DNA of 64,000 bases from Aeromicrobium sp. (GCF_023146395.1 NZ_JAGLCD010000017.1:1-64000), one strand, 5' to 3'. Shown: positions 45,147-54,307, numbered from the stretch's first letter. Numbers and translations: made by a program. The notes: generated by a model from the letters alone, not told the origin.

Positions 45147-45539
45147 ATGCGGGTCTCCGAGCTCTCCGACCGGACGGGCGTGTCCATCCACCGTCTCCGG
45201 CGGTGGGAGTCGTCCGGACTGCTGCACGCCCAGCGCGATCCCCACGGCGTCCGCCGCTTCGACGAGACCGCCGTCCGCGTCGTGACGTTCGTGGCCATGG
45301 CGCGTGACCTGGGCTTCGGCCTCGACCACATCGGGCGGCTCGTGCCGGACTTCGCCGCGGGCCGGCTCAGCATCGACGAGCTGGTCGAGCACCTGCAGAC
45401 CCGTCTGACCGAGATCGACACGCAGATCACCGACCTCGAGGACCAGCGCCGACGCGTCGTCGACCACGTCGCGTGGTTCGACGCCCGACGCCCCATCACC
45501 CCCACCTCCGCCGCCCCGACCCCCAAGGAGCCCCCGTGA
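45147..45539 (+). CDS. MerR-family transcriptional regulator
   Basis: A 130-residue regulator: N-terminal winged helix RVSELSDRTGVSIHRLRRWE, then FVAMARDLGFGLDHIGRLV, a dimerisation coiled coil (LQTRLTEIDTQITDLEDQRR) and a Pro-rich tail. There is no cysteine, so a metal sensor of the MerR type is unlikely. The stop overlaps the start of a thioesterase gene (GTGA), so that gene is a probable target. Confidence 0.85.
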   Translation: MRVSELSDRTGVSIHRLRRWESSGLLHAQRDPHGVRRFDETAVRVVTFVAMARDLGFGLDHIGRLVPDFAAGRLSIDELVEHLQTRLTEIDTQITDLEDQRRRVVDHVAWFDARRPITPTSAAPTPKEPP

Positions 45540-45988
45540 ACGCCGCCGAGTCCCACCCCCTCATCGATCCTGACCTGGCCTTCATCCGCGACGCCGTCGC
45601 CGAGATGCCGATCGCGCGCACGCTCGGGGTCGAGATCGTCGAGGTGCGTCGCGGCCACGTCGAGCTGCGCACCCCCATCGCCGAGTCGATGACCTTCCGT
45701 CCCGGGCAGCTGCAGGCCGCCGCGGTGTTCGCCGCCGGGGACTGCGCGGCCGTGGCAGCGGCCGGGACGCTGGTGGGCCCGGGCTCCTGGGCGGCGACGA
45801 TCGACGGCACGATCAAGCTCGTCGCGCCGGCCACCGGCACCGGTCTGCGCGCCGTCGGCCGGGTCGTCTCCGCCGGGCGGCTGCTCACGACGTGTGCGGC
45901 GGACGTCTTCGCGGTCGACGGCGACGAGGAGCGACTCTGCGCCACGTGGCTCGGCACGGCCCGTACGATGGCGCCTCGCCTGGACTGA
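45536..45988 (+). CDS. PaaI-type hotdog thioesterase
   Basis: A 150-residue hotdog-fold protein with the PaaI-family layout (LGVEIVEVRRGHVELRTPI, FRPGQLQAAAVFAAGDCAAV, GRLLTTCAADVFAVDG). It probably hydrolyses an acyl-CoA; the substrate is unknown. Start GTG 45536 with AAGGAG upstream, coupled to merR. Confidence 0.8.
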   Translation: MNAAESHPLIDPDLAFIRDAVAEMPIARTLGVEIVEVRRGHVELRTPIAESMTFRPGQLQAAAVFAAGDCAAVAAAGTLVGPGSWAATIDGTIKLVAPATGTGLRAVGRVVSAGRLLTTCAADVFAVDGDEERLCATWLGTARTMAPRLD

Positions 45989-46024
45989 GGCCGGTCCGAC
46001 GCTCTGCCCGGACACGGCGCGGGG

Positions 46025-46867
46025 TCAGGTGAGGGAGTCGTCCAGGAACTGCACGACCTGCTGCGCGAAGACGTCGTTGTCGTCGCCAGCCACCATGTGC
46101 CCTGCCTTGGCCTCGCGCACCGTGGCGTGCGGGATGAGCCGCTGCAGCTCCTCGGCCCCCTCGGCCGACACGACGTCGGACTGGGTGCCGCGCACCAGCA
46201 TCGTCGGCGCCACGACGCTCGCCGCGGCGGCCTTCAGCCGCTCGTGCTGGGTGGCCCGACTGGGCTCGTCGCGCACCGTCAGGAAGGCGGGGTCCCAGTG
46301 CCAGTGCCAGCGACCGTCGTCCCACTGGCGGACGTTCTTGCGCAGCCCGTCGAGATTGCGGGGCCGTGGCCGGTGCGGGTTGTAGGCGGCGATCGCGTCT
46401 GCGACCTCCTCGAGCGAGGCGAACCCGTCGGGTGCAGAGGCCATGAAGTCGAGGATCCGCTGCACCCCCGCCGGCTCCACCTGGGGCGCGACGTCGACGA
46501 GCACGAGCGCTCGAGCGACCACGGCCTTCTCCCCGACGGCCACCAAGGACGTGATGCCGCCCATGGACGCGCCGACCAGCACGGGTTCGACGGCGAGCCC
46601 CGTGACGACCTGGGCCAGGTCCGCGACGAGAGCGTCCATCGAGTAGTCGCCGTCGGGCGCCCAGGCGCTGTCGCCGTGACCGCGAGCGTCCAGAGCGATC
46701 GTCGTCCAGCCCGCGGCCGCGAAGCGCGCACCGCTGCGGTGCCACGAGTGCCGCGTCTGCCCACCGCCGTGGAGCAGGAGCACGACGCCCTGCTCGTCGC
46801 TCGCCACCCATCGGTCGGCCGCGAGACCGCCCGCGAGCCCCGGCAGGTGGAGCTGCTCCGATCCCAC
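46025..46867 (-). CDS. Alpha/beta hydrolase
   Basis: A 280-residue hydrolase. Nucleophile elbow GASMGGITS (Ser), oxyanion region LLLHGGGQTRHSW and GHM near the end (AGHMVAGDDN) supply the catalytic residues. The start GTG 46867 has GGAGG upstream; the longer open frame is not coding. The substrate is not known; neighbours give no hint. Confidence 0.85.
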   Translation of the reverse strand: MGSEQLHLPGLAGGLAADRWVASDEQGVVLLLHGGGQTRHSWHRSGARFAAAGWTTIALDARGHGDSAWAPDGDYSMDALVADLAQVVTGLAVEPVLVGASMGGITSLVAVGEKAVVARALVLVDVAPQVEPAGVQRILDFMASAPDGFASLEEVADAIAAYNPHRPRPRNLDGLRKNVRQWDDGRWHWHWDPAFLTVRDEPSRATQHERLKAAAASVVAPTMLVRGTQSDVVSAEGAEELQRLIPHATVREAKAGHMVAGDDNDVFAQQVVQFLDDSLT

Positions 46868-46953
46868 GGTTCCTCCGCTCGACGCACCTGAGCACGACCG
46901 ACGGTCGTCGGCCGCACGCAACGCCTCGCACGGTAGCCGACCGCGGCCGGTGG

Positions 46954-47799
46954 TCAGCGCCCGGCTGCGAGAAGCTCCGCCAGGGTCAGCGGCGCGCGGC
47001 CGGTCAGGTCTCGGACGTCGCCGGAGACCAGGTCCTGCTCCCCCGACGCGATCGAGGTGTAGGTCGAGACCCAGGCGTCGAGCTGCCAGTCGGGCGCCCC
47101 GTACACCGCCCGGGAGGCGTACGCCTCGGTGACGGTCTCGTCGTGGAAGCGCACGTCGGTGCCGGTGACGGCACCGATCGTCGCGGCCACCTCGGCCATC
47201 GTCAGCGACTCGCGACCCGTCAGCTCGTACGTCCGACCGCGGTGGGCCTGCGGGTCCTGCAGCACCGCCGCGGCGCACCGCGCGACATCGGCCCGCGCCA
47301 CCGGCGCGTAGCGTCCCTGGCCGGCAGGGCCACGGATGACGCCGTCCTCACCGACCAGGTGCGGGGCGAGGTCGAGGTAGAAGGAGTCGCGCAGGAACGT
47401 CCAGTCCAGTCCCGACCCACGGAGGTGCTCCTCGGTCGCCCCGTGGTCGCGCGCCAGCGTGAACTCGGCCTGCGGCCCTGCCGCGTGGAAGGACGTGTAG
47501 ACCACGTGCCGCACGCCGGCCCGGGCCGCGGCGTCGATGAAGGCACGGTGCTGCTCGACACGGTCGGCGCTCTCGTGCGCCGAGACCATGAAGAGGAGCT
47601 CGACCCCCGCGAGCGCCGCCGCGCAGGACCTGGGGTCGGCATAGTCCGCAGCGCGCACCTCGGCACCGGGGAGCGCCGGCGCACGGTCGGGAGCGCGCGC
47701 CAGGAGTCGTTGCGACGCGCCGGCCTCGGCCGGCAGGCGGGCCACCGCACCGCCCACGGCGCCGGTGCACCCGGTCACGGCGACGACGGGAACGGTCAC
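46954..47799 (-). CDS. NmrA-like NAD(P)-binding protein
   Basis: A 281-residue atypical short-chain dehydrogenase fold (VTGCTGAVGGAVARL, YTSFHAAGPQAEFTLARDHG) of the NmrA/YtfG quinone reductase or redox sensor type. It has no classical YxxxK. Start GTG 47799 with GAGGAAG upstream. Stands alone; divergent from the membrane protein gene at 47847. Confidence 0.8.
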   Translation of the reverse strand: MTVPVVAVTGCTGAVGGAVARLPAEAGASQRLLARAPDRAPALPGAEVRAADYADPRSCAAALAGVELLFMVSAHESADRVEQHRAFIDAAARAGVRHVVYTSFHAAGPQAEFTLARDHGATEEHLRGSGLDWTFLRDSFYLDLAPHLVGEDGVIRGPAGQGRYAPVARADVARCAAAVLQDPQAHRGRTYELTGRESLTMAEVAATIGAVTGTDVRFHDETVTEAYASRAVYGAPDWQLDAWVSTYTSIASGEQDLVSGDVRDLTGRAPLTLAELLAAGR

Positions 47800-47834
47800 G
47801 CACTTCCTCCTCGGTCGGGCTGTGCCCGCCACCC

Positions 47835-47840
47835 TAGGCT
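47835..47840 (+). promoter_or_regulatory. -10 element TAGGCT of the membrane protein gene (leaderless)
   Basis: TAGGCT ends 6 nt before ATG 47847; no ribosome-binding site is seen. Confidence 0.5.
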
Positions 47841-47846
47841 GGCCGC

Positions 47847-48818
47847 ATGTCTCGCGCCCGGATCCCTGTCCTCGCGGTGGCCGTCCTGCTCCCGCTGCTC
47901 GTCCTGGCAGCCCTGGTCGTGCGCCCCGTACCGGCGGACCCGACGGACGCCCCGGTCGTGCTGGTGGCCGACCCGATCGTGGCCGGCGGCCTGCTCGACG
48001 TCCTGGAGTCCGACGGCGACCGGACGCTCGAGGTGCTGACCGGGACCACGATCGAGTCGGCGCGCCAGCTGGTCGAGGACGGCATCGTCATCGCCGCGGT
48101 CAGGGTCGACCTGGAGTCGGCGAGCGACGTGCTCTACGTGGCCGGAGCGAACGGCTCGCAGGTCAACGATCCGGTCGTCACCGCGATCACGGACCTGCTC
48201 GACACGTTCGACCGGGACGTCGCGGTGCTGGACGTGCACCCGGCCGACGTCCCTGTCGCCACGCCGGGAATTCTGGTGGGCACGGGCCTGGTGCTCGGCG
48301 TCGTGCTGATGCTCGTGCGCCAGTGGGGCGCACGCGTGCGTCGCGGCGCTCGGCCGCCCCGACACCTGGCGGAGCGCATCGGCACCGATGCGCTGCTGTA
48401 CGGCGTGACGCTGGGCCTCGCCGCGGTCGCCCTCGGCCTGCCCGGGTCGCCGCCGCTGTGGATCGTGCTGGGCACCGCCGTGGTCGTCGCCGCCGCGACG
48501 ATCACGGCCACGGCGGTCCGCACGATCGGCCCCTGGGGTCTCGGCGTCGTCGCGGCCCTGTTCCTGCTCCCGATCTGGGTCCTGGTCCGTGCACCGCACC
48601 CGCTGCTGCTCCCGGCCGGGTTCGAGGCGGTCGGTCAGTGGATGCCGCACGGCGCGGCTGCCGAGATCACCCAGCGCATGGCCCTGTTCGGCGACGCCGC
48701 CAGCACCCGCCCCTGGATCGTGCTGCTCGGATGGGCCGTCGCGGGCGCCCTCGCGCTCGCCCTGACCCGCCGTGCCGCACCGACCGAGCCTGCCGAGCCC
48801 GCCGCCATCGAGGGCTGA
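47847..48818 (+). CDS. ABC-2-like polytopic membrane protein
   Basis: A 323-residue protein: N-terminal helix (LAVAVLLPLLVLAALVV), an extracytoplasmic domain of about 110 residues, then five helices (for example GILVGTGLVLGVVLMLVRQW, IVLLGWAVAGALALALT). The layout recalls YhgE/Pip or ABC-2 permease-like exporters, but there is no adjacent ATPase, so the function is open. Convergent with the epimerase gene. Confidence 0.6.
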   Translation: MSRARIPVLAVAVLLPLLVLAALVVRPVPADPTDAPVVLVADPIVAGGLLDVLESDGDRTLEVLTGTTIESARQLVEDGIVIAAVRVDLESASDVLYVAGANGSQVNDPVVTAITDLLDTFDRDVAVLDVHPADVPVATPGILVGTGLVLGVVLMLVRQWGARVRRGARPPRHLAERIGTDALLYGVTLGLAAVALGLPGSPPLWIVLGTAVVVAAATITATAVRTIGPWGLGVVAALFLLPIWVLVRAPHPLLLPAGFEAVGQWMPHGAAAEITQRMALFGDAASTRPWIVLLGWAVAGALALALTRRAAPTEPAEPAAIEG

Positions 48819-48826
48819 GACCCCGG

Positions 48827-49786
48827 TCAGAGGAGCCCCTCCTCGCGGAGCCAGCGCTCGGTCCGAGCCATGCCGACGGCGAGGTCGACCTGCGGCTCGT
48901 AGCCGAGCAGGCGACGGGCCTTGTCGATCGAGTACGTCCCGGTGCGACAGAAGTACCGCACCGCCACGGGGCTGATCTCGGTCGCCGGGTCGATCAGGCG
49001 GGCCGGCACCGCAGCGCCGGCGGCGATCGCGAGCGCGAGCGGTGTCGGCAGCAGCACGGGCCGGCGGCCGAGCATCCGGTGGTAGTGGCCGAAGAACTCC
49101 GCCGTCGTGACACCCACACCGCCTGCCAGCGTGAAGACGTGCCCGACCGCTTCCGGCCGCAGGGTCGCCCGGCTGACTCCCTCGATTAGGTCGTCGACGT
49201 AGACCGGACTGTGGATGCCGCGTCCGTGGGCCGGGAGGAAGAACTGACGTCTACGGATCAGCTCGACCGGCAGCAGGGTCCACGGACGCGATCCGGGCCC
49301 GTAGACGTCGCCCGGCCGCACGATCGTGACGCCGATCTGCCCGGCCGCGTGAGCCTGCAGCACGACCTGCTCGGACGCGATGCGTGTGTCGACGTACGGA
49401 TTGCCGTCAGGCCGGACGGGATGGTCCTCGGTCACGCCGTCGGGGAATCCGAGGTCCGAGAAGACACGGATCGACGACAGGTGCACGAACCGGGTGACGC
49501 CGGCAGCGACCGCGGCGTCGAGCACGTGTCGGGTGCCGACGACGTTGACCTGCCAGGCCTGGTCGAGGCTGGGCGAGTTGGAGACGATCGCTGCGGTGTG
49601 GACCACGACGTCCACGCCCTCGAGCTGGTCCCGCCACCCGTCGGGCTCGCCGACGTTCCCAGCCACGACGCCTCGAGCCGGATCGGCAACCAGGTCGACG
49701 CCCCAGGTCTCGTGGCCGTCGGCGGCGAACCGCTCGATCAGGTGTCGTCCGATGAAGCCGCTCGCGCCTGTCACGAAGATCCGCAT
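48827..49786 (-). CDS. NAD-dependent epimerase/dehydratase-like protein
   Basis: A 319-residue extended short-chain dehydrogenase. MRIFVTGASGFIGRHLIERF binds NAD, LSSIRVFSD gives the Ser region, and RPGDVYGPGSRPW a substrate loop. In the active site, the usual YxxxK reads PYVDTRIASE, with Arg instead of Lys. This could reduce activity or mark a subfamily (3-beta-hydroxysteroid dehydrogenase-like proteins also look like this). Start ATG 49786; the longer frame is unlikely. Confidence 0.8.
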   Translation of the reverse strand: MRIFVTGASGFIGRHLIERFAADGHETWGVDLVADPARGVVAGNVGEPDGWRDQLEGVDVVVHTAAIVSNSPSLDQAWQVNVVGTRHVLDAAVAAGVTRFVHLSSIRVFSDLGFPDGVTEDHPVRPDGNPYVDTRIASEQVVLQAHAAGQIGVTIVRPGDVYGPGSRPWTLLPVELIRRRQFFLPAHGRGIHSPVYVDDLIEGVSRATLRPEAVGHVFTLAGGVGVTTAEFFGHYHRMLGRRPVLLPTPLALAIAAGAAVPARLIDPATEISPVAVRYFCRTGTYSIDKARRLLGYEPQVDLAVGMARTERWLREEGLL

Positions 49787-49812
49787 GGGGGCAGTGTGAC
49801 CGCCGCCGGACC

Positions 49813-49836
49813 ATCTGACAGCCATTCCGGTCAGAT
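49813..49836. promoter_or_regulatory. Inverted repeat between epimerase and crcB
   Basis: Arms ATCTGAC and GTCAGAT (7 of 7) with 10 bases between, in the divergent promoter region. It may be an operator for either gene. Confidence 0.35.
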
Positions 49837-49844
49837 CGGGCGCT

Positions 49845-49850
49845 TATCCT
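49845..49850 (+). promoter_or_regulatory. -10 element TATCCT of the crcB pair (leaderless)
   Basis: TATCCT ends 6 nt before GTG 49857; no ribosome-binding site is seen, and no fluoride riboswitch. Confidence 0.45.
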
Positions 49851-49856
49851 CCTCAC

Positions 49857-50216
49857 GTGGACCGCACCCGGGAGCTCGCCCTCGTCGCCGTGGGCGGAGC
49901 CGTCGGCACGCTCGTCCGGTACGCGCTCGACGACTGGGTCGGTGCCGTCCAGGATCTTCCGCTGTCGACGCTCCTGGTCAACCTCCTGGGATCGCTCGCG
50001 CTCGGCGTGCTCGTCGGTGCCGGCGTGCCAGAGCGGCTCCGGCTGCTGCTCGGCACCGGCCTGCTCGGCGGCTTCACGACCTACAGCGCGTTCGCGGTGC
50101 AGGTGCAGGACCTCGGGTCCCGCGGCGATCTCCTGCTCGGTGCCGGCTACGCCCTCGTGACGGTGGCGGGCGGCTTCGCGCTGGCCGTCGTCGGCCTCCG
50201 GTGGGGGCGACGGTGA
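49857..50216 (+). CDS. crcB: Fluoride channel CrcB/Fluc, first subunit
   Basis: A 119-residue protein with four helices. GGAVGTLVRYALDDW, LLVNLLGSLALGVLV (the Asn of the fluoride pathway) and GLLGGFTTYSAFAVQV (the FTTYSAF motif) are diagnostic. Exports fluoride. Start GTG 49857. The next gene is a second crcB, overlapping by GTGA, so the channel may be a heterodimer, as is common in Gram-positive bacteria. Confidence 0.93.
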   Translation: MDRTRELALVAVGGAVGTLVRYALDDWVGAVQDLPLSTLLVNLLGSLALGVLVGAGVPERLRLLLGTGLLGGFTTYSAFAVQVQDLGSRGDLLLGAGYALVTVAGGFALAVVGLRWGRR

Positions 50217-50569
50217 GCGGGTCCGCCCTGGCCCTGGGCGTGGCCCTCGCGGGCGGCCTCGGCGCCGGGCTCCGACACCTCGTCGACCAGCTGGTTCCGG
50301 CCCGTGAGCGGCTTCCCTGGGCGCTGCTCGTCATCAACACGACCGGCTCGTTCTGCCTCGGCGTCCTGGTCTCGGTGTGCACCACGCCCGGGTGGCACGC
50401 CGTCGTGGGCACGGGCCTGCTCGGTGGCTACACGACGTTCAGCTCGGCAAGCCTCGACGCCGCGGTCCGCTGGATCGACACCGGCCGGGGCGACGCGCTG
50501 CGTTCTGCCGGTCTGATGGCCCTGACCTGCGTCGTCGCGGCGGTCGCCGGGGTCGCGATCGGAGCCTGA
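50213..50569 (+). CDS. crcB: Fluoride channel CrcB/Fluc, second subunit
   Basis: A 118-residue partner of the first Crc[32 protein letters not shown] and [20 protein letters not shown]. It keeps the pathway Asn and the TTFSS motif. Start GTG 50213, with RBS-like GGGGGCGA inside the first gene. It ends 43 bases before dapD. Confidence 0.92.
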   Translation: MSGSALALGVALAGGLGAGLRHLVDQLVPARERLPWALLVINTTGSFCLGVLVSVCTTPGWHAVVGTGLLGGYTTFSSASLDAAVRWIDTGRGDALRSAGLMALTCVVAAVAGVAIGA

Positions 50570-50599
50570 GCCGTCGCGGCCGGCCGACCGGCCTGTCGG

Positions 50600-50605
50600 T
50601 AGCGT
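50600..50605 (+). promoter_or_regulatory. -10 element TAGCGT of dapD (leaderless)
   Basis: TAGCGT ends 7 nt before ATG 50613; there is no other obvious ribosome-binding site. Confidence 0.5.
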
Positions 50606-50612
50606 GGGGCCC

Positions 50613-51554
50613 ATGACGAGCGAGCACCCCGGCGCCCACGCCTTCGGACTGGCCACCCTCACCGAGGACGCCACGGTCCTCGACGTCTGGTACCCCGAGC
50701 CGCGCCTCGGTGCCCCCGGCGAGCACGATCACGAGCCCGAGATGCTCACCGCGGCCGAGCGCGACGACGCCGTCCGCGGCGTGCGCGTCGTCGTGGTCCA
50801 CACGGTCATCGACGACCTCGCCGAGGCCCCGACCGACGCCTACGACGTCTACCTGCGCCTGCACCTGCTCTCGCACCGCCTGGTCCGGCCGCACGGCCAG
50901 AGCCTCGAGGGCATCTTCGGACTCCTCAGCAACGTCGCGTGGACCTCGCTGGGACCGGTCGCCGTCCCCGAGCTCGACGTCACGCGTGCCCGGGCCCGCG
51001 CGCACGGCCACCACCTGGCAGTCACGAGCGTCGACAAGTTCCCGCGCATGACCGACTACGTCGTGCCGTCCGGCGTCCGCATCGCCGATGCCGATCGCGT
51101 GCGCCTCGGCGCGCACCTCGCCGAGGGCACGACCGTCATGCACGAGGGCTTCGTGAACTTCAACGCCGGCACGCTGGGCCATGCGATGGTCGAGGGCCGC
51201 ATCTCGGCCGGCGTCGTCGTCGGCCACGGCAGCGACGTGGGCGGCGGTGCATCGATCATGGGCACACTCTCCGGCGGCGGCTCGCAGGTCATCAGCATCG
51301 GCGAGAACAGCCTCCTGGGCGCGAACTCCGGCGTGGGCATCAGCCTCGGCGACGACTGCGTCGTGGCCGCCGGCTGCTACGTCACGGCCGGCAGCAAGGT
51401 CACACTGCCGGACGGCAGCGTGGTCAAGGCCGCGGACCTGTCGGGCCAGGACGGCCTGCTGTTCCTGCTGAACTCCGAGACCGGCCGGCTGGAGGCCCGT
51501 CCCCGCGGTGACCGCGCCGGCATCGAGCTCAACGCCGACCTGCACGCCAACTGA
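50613..51554 (+). CDS. dapD: 2,3,4,5-tetrahydropyridine-2,6-dicarboxylate N-succinyltransferase
   Basis: A 313-residue left-handed beta-helix enzyme of the actinobacterial DapD type: [39 protein letters not shown] and [19 protein letters not shown] contain the hexapeptide turns. Third step from aspartate semialdehyde in the succinylase branch to DAP, used in peptidoglycan and by lysA 8 kb away. Start ATG 50613 supported by the -10 hexamer. Confidence 0.94.
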   Translation: MTSEHPGAHAFGLATLTEDATVLDVWYPEPRLGAPGEHDHEPEMLTAAERDDAVRGVRVVVVHTVIDDLAEAPTDAYDVYLRLHLLSHRLVRPHGQSLEGIFGLLSNVAWTSLGPVAVPELDVTRARARAHGHHLAVTSVDKFPRMTDYVVPSGVRIADADRVRLGAHLAEGTTVMHEGFVNFNAGTLGHAMVEGRISAGVVVGHGSDVGGGASIMGTLSGGGSQVISIGENSLLGANSGVGISLGDDCVVAAGCYVTAGSKVTLPDGSVVKAADLSGQDGLLFLLNSETGRLEARPRGDRAGIELNADLHAN

Positions 51555-51573
51555 TCGGGAGCACCACCACCTC

Positions 51574-52398
51574 GTGAAGCTGCGCTGGCTGCTCGCCGGA
51601 GCCCTCGGCCTGACGGTCGTCACGGTCGCCGCGACGCTGCACGACCGTGAGCCCAGCCGGGCCGAGTACTGCGTCGCCGACGTCGAGGGCACCCGGGCGC
51701 AGATCGACCTCGAGCAGGCGCGCTGGACCTCGCTCATGGCCGCGATGGCCCAGAACCGGGGCCTGCCCCCGCGGGCCACGACGATCGCGATCGCAACGGC
51801 GTACCAGGAGTCGCGGATCCACAACATCGACTACGGTGACCGCGACTCGATCGGACTGTTCCAGCAACGCCCCTCCCAGGGGTGGGGAACCGTCGAGGAG
51901 ATCCTGCAGCCGCCCTACTCCATCGGGAAGTTCTACGACGGCCTCGTCGAGATCCCCGACTACACGACGCTCGAGATCACGGTGGCAGCCCAGGCCGTGC
52001 AGCGTTCCGCCTTCCCGCGGGCCTACGCCCAGCACGAGCCGGCCTCGCGGTCACTCGCCTCGTCGCTGCGGGGCTACAGTCCGGCGGCGTTCACGTGCCA
52101 GCTCAACGAGTCAGGCGTCGGCAGCGCCACCGCGGTGCTCGCCGACGTCAATGCCGCCTTCGGCGATCTCGGCGGCGCGGTCACGGGAGACGAGGTCGTC
52201 ACCCGGTTCACGGGGCCACCGGAGGACACCCGCATCCGGGGCTGGGCACTGGCGCACTACGCCGTGGCCAACGCCTCGCACCTGGGCATCACGAGCGTCT
52301 CCTTCGACGGTCGGCGCTGGAGCGTCGCCGACTCCCCCGAGGGCTGGACCTCATCGCCCGACGCCGCCGCCGACACCGTCGTGATCCGGACTCGCTGA
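51574..52398 (+). CDS. Lysozyme-like secreted protein
   Basis: A 274-residue protein: N-terminal helix (LRWLLAGALGLTVVTVAATL), then a lytic-transglycosylase-like core with IAIATAYQESRIHNIDYGDR and SIGLFQQRPSQGWGT (Glu in AYQES as catalytic candidate), and a C-terminal domain. Such proteins are common in actinobacteria and annotated as hypothetical. The enzyme activity is unproven. Start GTG 51574 lies 19 bases after dapD; a link to peptidoglycan would fit. Confidence 0.7.
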   Translation: MKLRWLLAGALGLTVVTVAATLHDREPSRAEYCVADVEGTRAQIDLEQARWTSLMAAMAQNRGLPPRATTIAIATAYQESRIHNIDYGDRDSIGLFQQRPSQGWGTVEEILQPPYSIGKFYDGLVEIPDYTTLEITVAAQAVQRSAFPRAYAQHEPASRSLASSLRGYSPAAFTCQLNESGVGSATAVLADVNAAFGDLGGAVTGDEVVTRFTGPPEDTRIRGWALAHYAVANASHLGITSVSFDGRRWSVADSPEGWTSSPDAAADTVVIRTR

Positions 52399-52405
52399 GC
52401 CCGGG

Positions 52406-53218
52406 TCACCCGATGTCGCGGCGGAACGTCGTGGACCGGCCCACGACGGCCAGGACCGCGATGTAGGCGACCATCACGACGGCCCCGCCCCACTGCGGGA
52501 GCAGGTCGGTGCCGCCGCCCTCGCCCCCGAACGAGCTGAAGAAGCTCGACCCGAGCACGGCGTCGGCCGCCGCACCCGGGAGGAACTTCGAGACCTCGCT
52601 CGTGGCGTCGAACGCGCCAAGCGCGACACGCGCGATCGGCTCGATGAGCTGGGTGAACGCCAGCACCACGACGATCGCCGCGACCTGGTTGGTCAGGACT
52701 GAGCCGAACGCGACTCCCATCATGGTCCAGAGCGCCATCACGACGACCGACAGCACCAAGGTCTCGATGACCTCGCCGTCACCGAGGAACGCGCCGTCGC
52801 CTGACAGCGCGAGCACCGGGCCACCCACGGCCACCACGGTGCCGGTCGCCAGGACTCCGTACGCCAGACCGAGCGGGATGCTCGACACGAGCTTCGCGAC
52901 GAGCAGCACCGACCGGCGCGGCTCGACCAGGAGGCTTCCGGTGATGGTCTTGTGCCGGAACTCCGCCGTGACCGCGAGGCTGCCGACGACCAGCGGGAAG
53001 ACGTAGCCGATCGGGCTGGTCAGCGCGTAGATGCTCTGGGCGACCTCCCGCGGCGACAGGAAGTCGCTCGGCTGGGAGGAGGACCCGGTGTCGACCGTGA
53101 GCGAGAACGCGAAGACGCCGGCGATGAAGGCCAGGTACGCGACCATCACGAGGGCGAGGACCCACCACAACCGGGTCGAGAAGAACTTGCGGGACTCCGC
53201 GACGAGTGCCGTGATCAT
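52406..53218 (-). CDS. ABC transporter permease (ABC-2 type)
   Basis: A 270-residue membrane protein with six helices (LWWVLALVMVAYLAFIAGVF, VAAIVVVLAFTQLIEPIARV, GGAVVMVAYIAVLAVVG). Partner of the ATPase upstream; its start ATG 53218 overlaps the ATPase stop (ATGA). The exported substrate is unknown. Convergent with the lysozyme-like gene. Confidence 0.85.
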   Translation of the reverse strand: MITALVAESRKFFSTRLWWVLALVMVAYLAFIAGVFAFSLTVDTGSSSQPSDFLSPREVAQSIYALTSPIGYVFPLVVGSLAVTAEFRHKTITGSLLVEPRRSVLLVAKLVSSIPLGLAYGVLATGTVVAVGGPVLALSGDGAFLGDGEVIETLVLSVVVMALWTMMGVAFGSVLTNQVAAIVVVLAFTQLIEPIARVALGAFDATSEVSKFLPGAAADAVLGSSFFSSFGGEGGGTDLLPQWGGAVVMVAYIAVLAVVGRSTTFRRDIG

Positions 53219-54198
53219 GCCGCACCTCCGTTCGGACCCGGCGCCGCCGGCGGGGGCGGCGGGGCCACGTCGGCAGACGACGGGCCGCCGAAGTGGGTCG
53301 TCGGGGCGTCCGAGGACTCGGTGAGGCGCAGGAAGACCGCTTCGAGGTCGGCGCCGTGGTCGGCGAGCTGGTGCACCTCGAGGTTCGCCGCGTGGAGCGC
53401 CGCACCGATCTCGGCGGCGTCGACGTCGTGGACGACGTGGTGCTCCAGGTGCGGGTCGACCCGCCATCCCCGCTCGTTCAGCACGCGGTCGGCAGCCTGG
53501 TAGTCGGCCGTGCGCACGAGCACGTCGCGCGACGCGAGCTGCTCGAACTCGGTGAGCGTGGAGGCGTGGATGAGCCTGCCGCTGCCGATCACGACGACGT
53601 CGTCGACCGACTGCTGCACCTCGGCCAGCACGTGGCTCGAGACGAGCACGGTGCGCCCGTCGGCCGCGAGCGCGCGCAGGAGCCCGCGGAGCCAGGCGAT
53701 GCCCTGCGGGTCGAGCCCGTTGGCGGGCTCGTCGAGGATGATGATCGACGGATCGCCCAGCAGCGACGCCGCCAGCCCGAGGCGTTGTCGCATGCCCATC
53801 GAGTAGCCGCCGACGCGCCGCTTCTTGGCGCCCTCGAGGCCCACCAGCTCCAGGACCTCGTGGCAGCGCGCATCGGGCACCCCGACCTGCGGGGCCAGGG
53901 TGCGCAGGTGACCCAGGCCCGTGCGGCCGGGGTGGAAGCTCGACGCCTCCAGTGCCGCGCCGACGAGCTGGGCCGGGCGCCGGATGGTGCGGTACTCGCT
54001 CTCCCCGACGATCGCGCGGCCCGAGGTCGGCTGCATGAGCCCCAGGAGCATGCGCAACGTCGTGGTCTTGCCCGATCCGTTGGGCCCGAGGAATCCCGTG
54101 ACCCGGCCCGGCGCGACCGCGAACGAGAGGTCGTCGACGGCGGTGACGGCGCCGAAGCGCTTCGTCAGGTGCTCGATGGTGATGGCAGGTGCGGTCAC
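53215..54198 (-). CDS. ABC transporter ATP-binding protein
   Basis: A 327-residue ATPase: Walker A LGPNGSGKTTTLR, signature YSMGMRQRLGLAASLL, Walker B IIILDEPANGLDP and switch HVLAEV. It has a C-terminal extension of about 90 residues ending in a Pro/Gly-rich tail (APPPPPAAPGPNGG). Resembles exporters of lantibiotic/daunorubicin type. Start GTG 54198 with GGGGGAG upstream; a possible -10 TAAGGT lies at 54232-54237. Confidence 0.9.
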   Translation of the reverse strand: MTAPAITIEHLTKRFGAVTAVDDLSFAVAPGRVTGFLGPNGSGKTTTLRMLLGLMQPTSGRAIVGESEYRTIRRPAQLVGAALEASSFHPGRTGLGHLRTLAPQVGVPDARCHEVLELVGLEGAKKRRVGGYSMGMRQRLGLAASLLGDPSIIILDEPANGLDPQGIAWLRGLLRALAADGRTVLVSSHVLAEVQQSVDDVVVIGSGRLIHASTLTEFEQLASRDVLVRTADYQAADRVLNERGWRVDPHLEHHVVHDVDAAEIGAALHAANLEVHQLADHGADLEAVFLRLTESSDAPTTHFGGPSSADVAPPPPPAAPGPNGGAA

Positions 54199-54231
54199 GA
54201 CTCCCCCGTCGTCGTCAGCTGGTCCACCCCG

Positions 54232-54237
54232 ACCTTA
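54232..54237 (-). promoter_or_regulatory. Possible -10 element TAAGGT of the ABC exporter
   Basis: TAAGGT is 33 bases before GTG 54198, leaving room for the GGGGGAG ribosome-binding site. It directly follows the leuA terminator. Confidence 0.4.
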
Positions 54238-54252
54238 GCGAGGATCGCGGCA

Positions 54253-54295
54253 GACCCGATCTCGACCCGCGCCGGGCGCGGGTCGAGATCGGGTC
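54253..54295 (-). terminator. Perfect 20-bp hairpin terminator of leuA
   Basis: Arms 54253-54272 and 54276-54295 are perfectly complementary over 20 bases, with loop CGG. The hairpin starts 12 bases after the leuA stop and has no U tract. Confidence 0.85.
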
Positions 54296-54307
54296 ACACG
54301 CGGCGTC

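Noticed and set aside
49787-49856. Fluoride riboswitch upstream of crcB
   Set aside because: The conserved GGNGAUGG core and pseudoknot are not present. Only a short inverted repeat and a leaderless-type -10 element are found.
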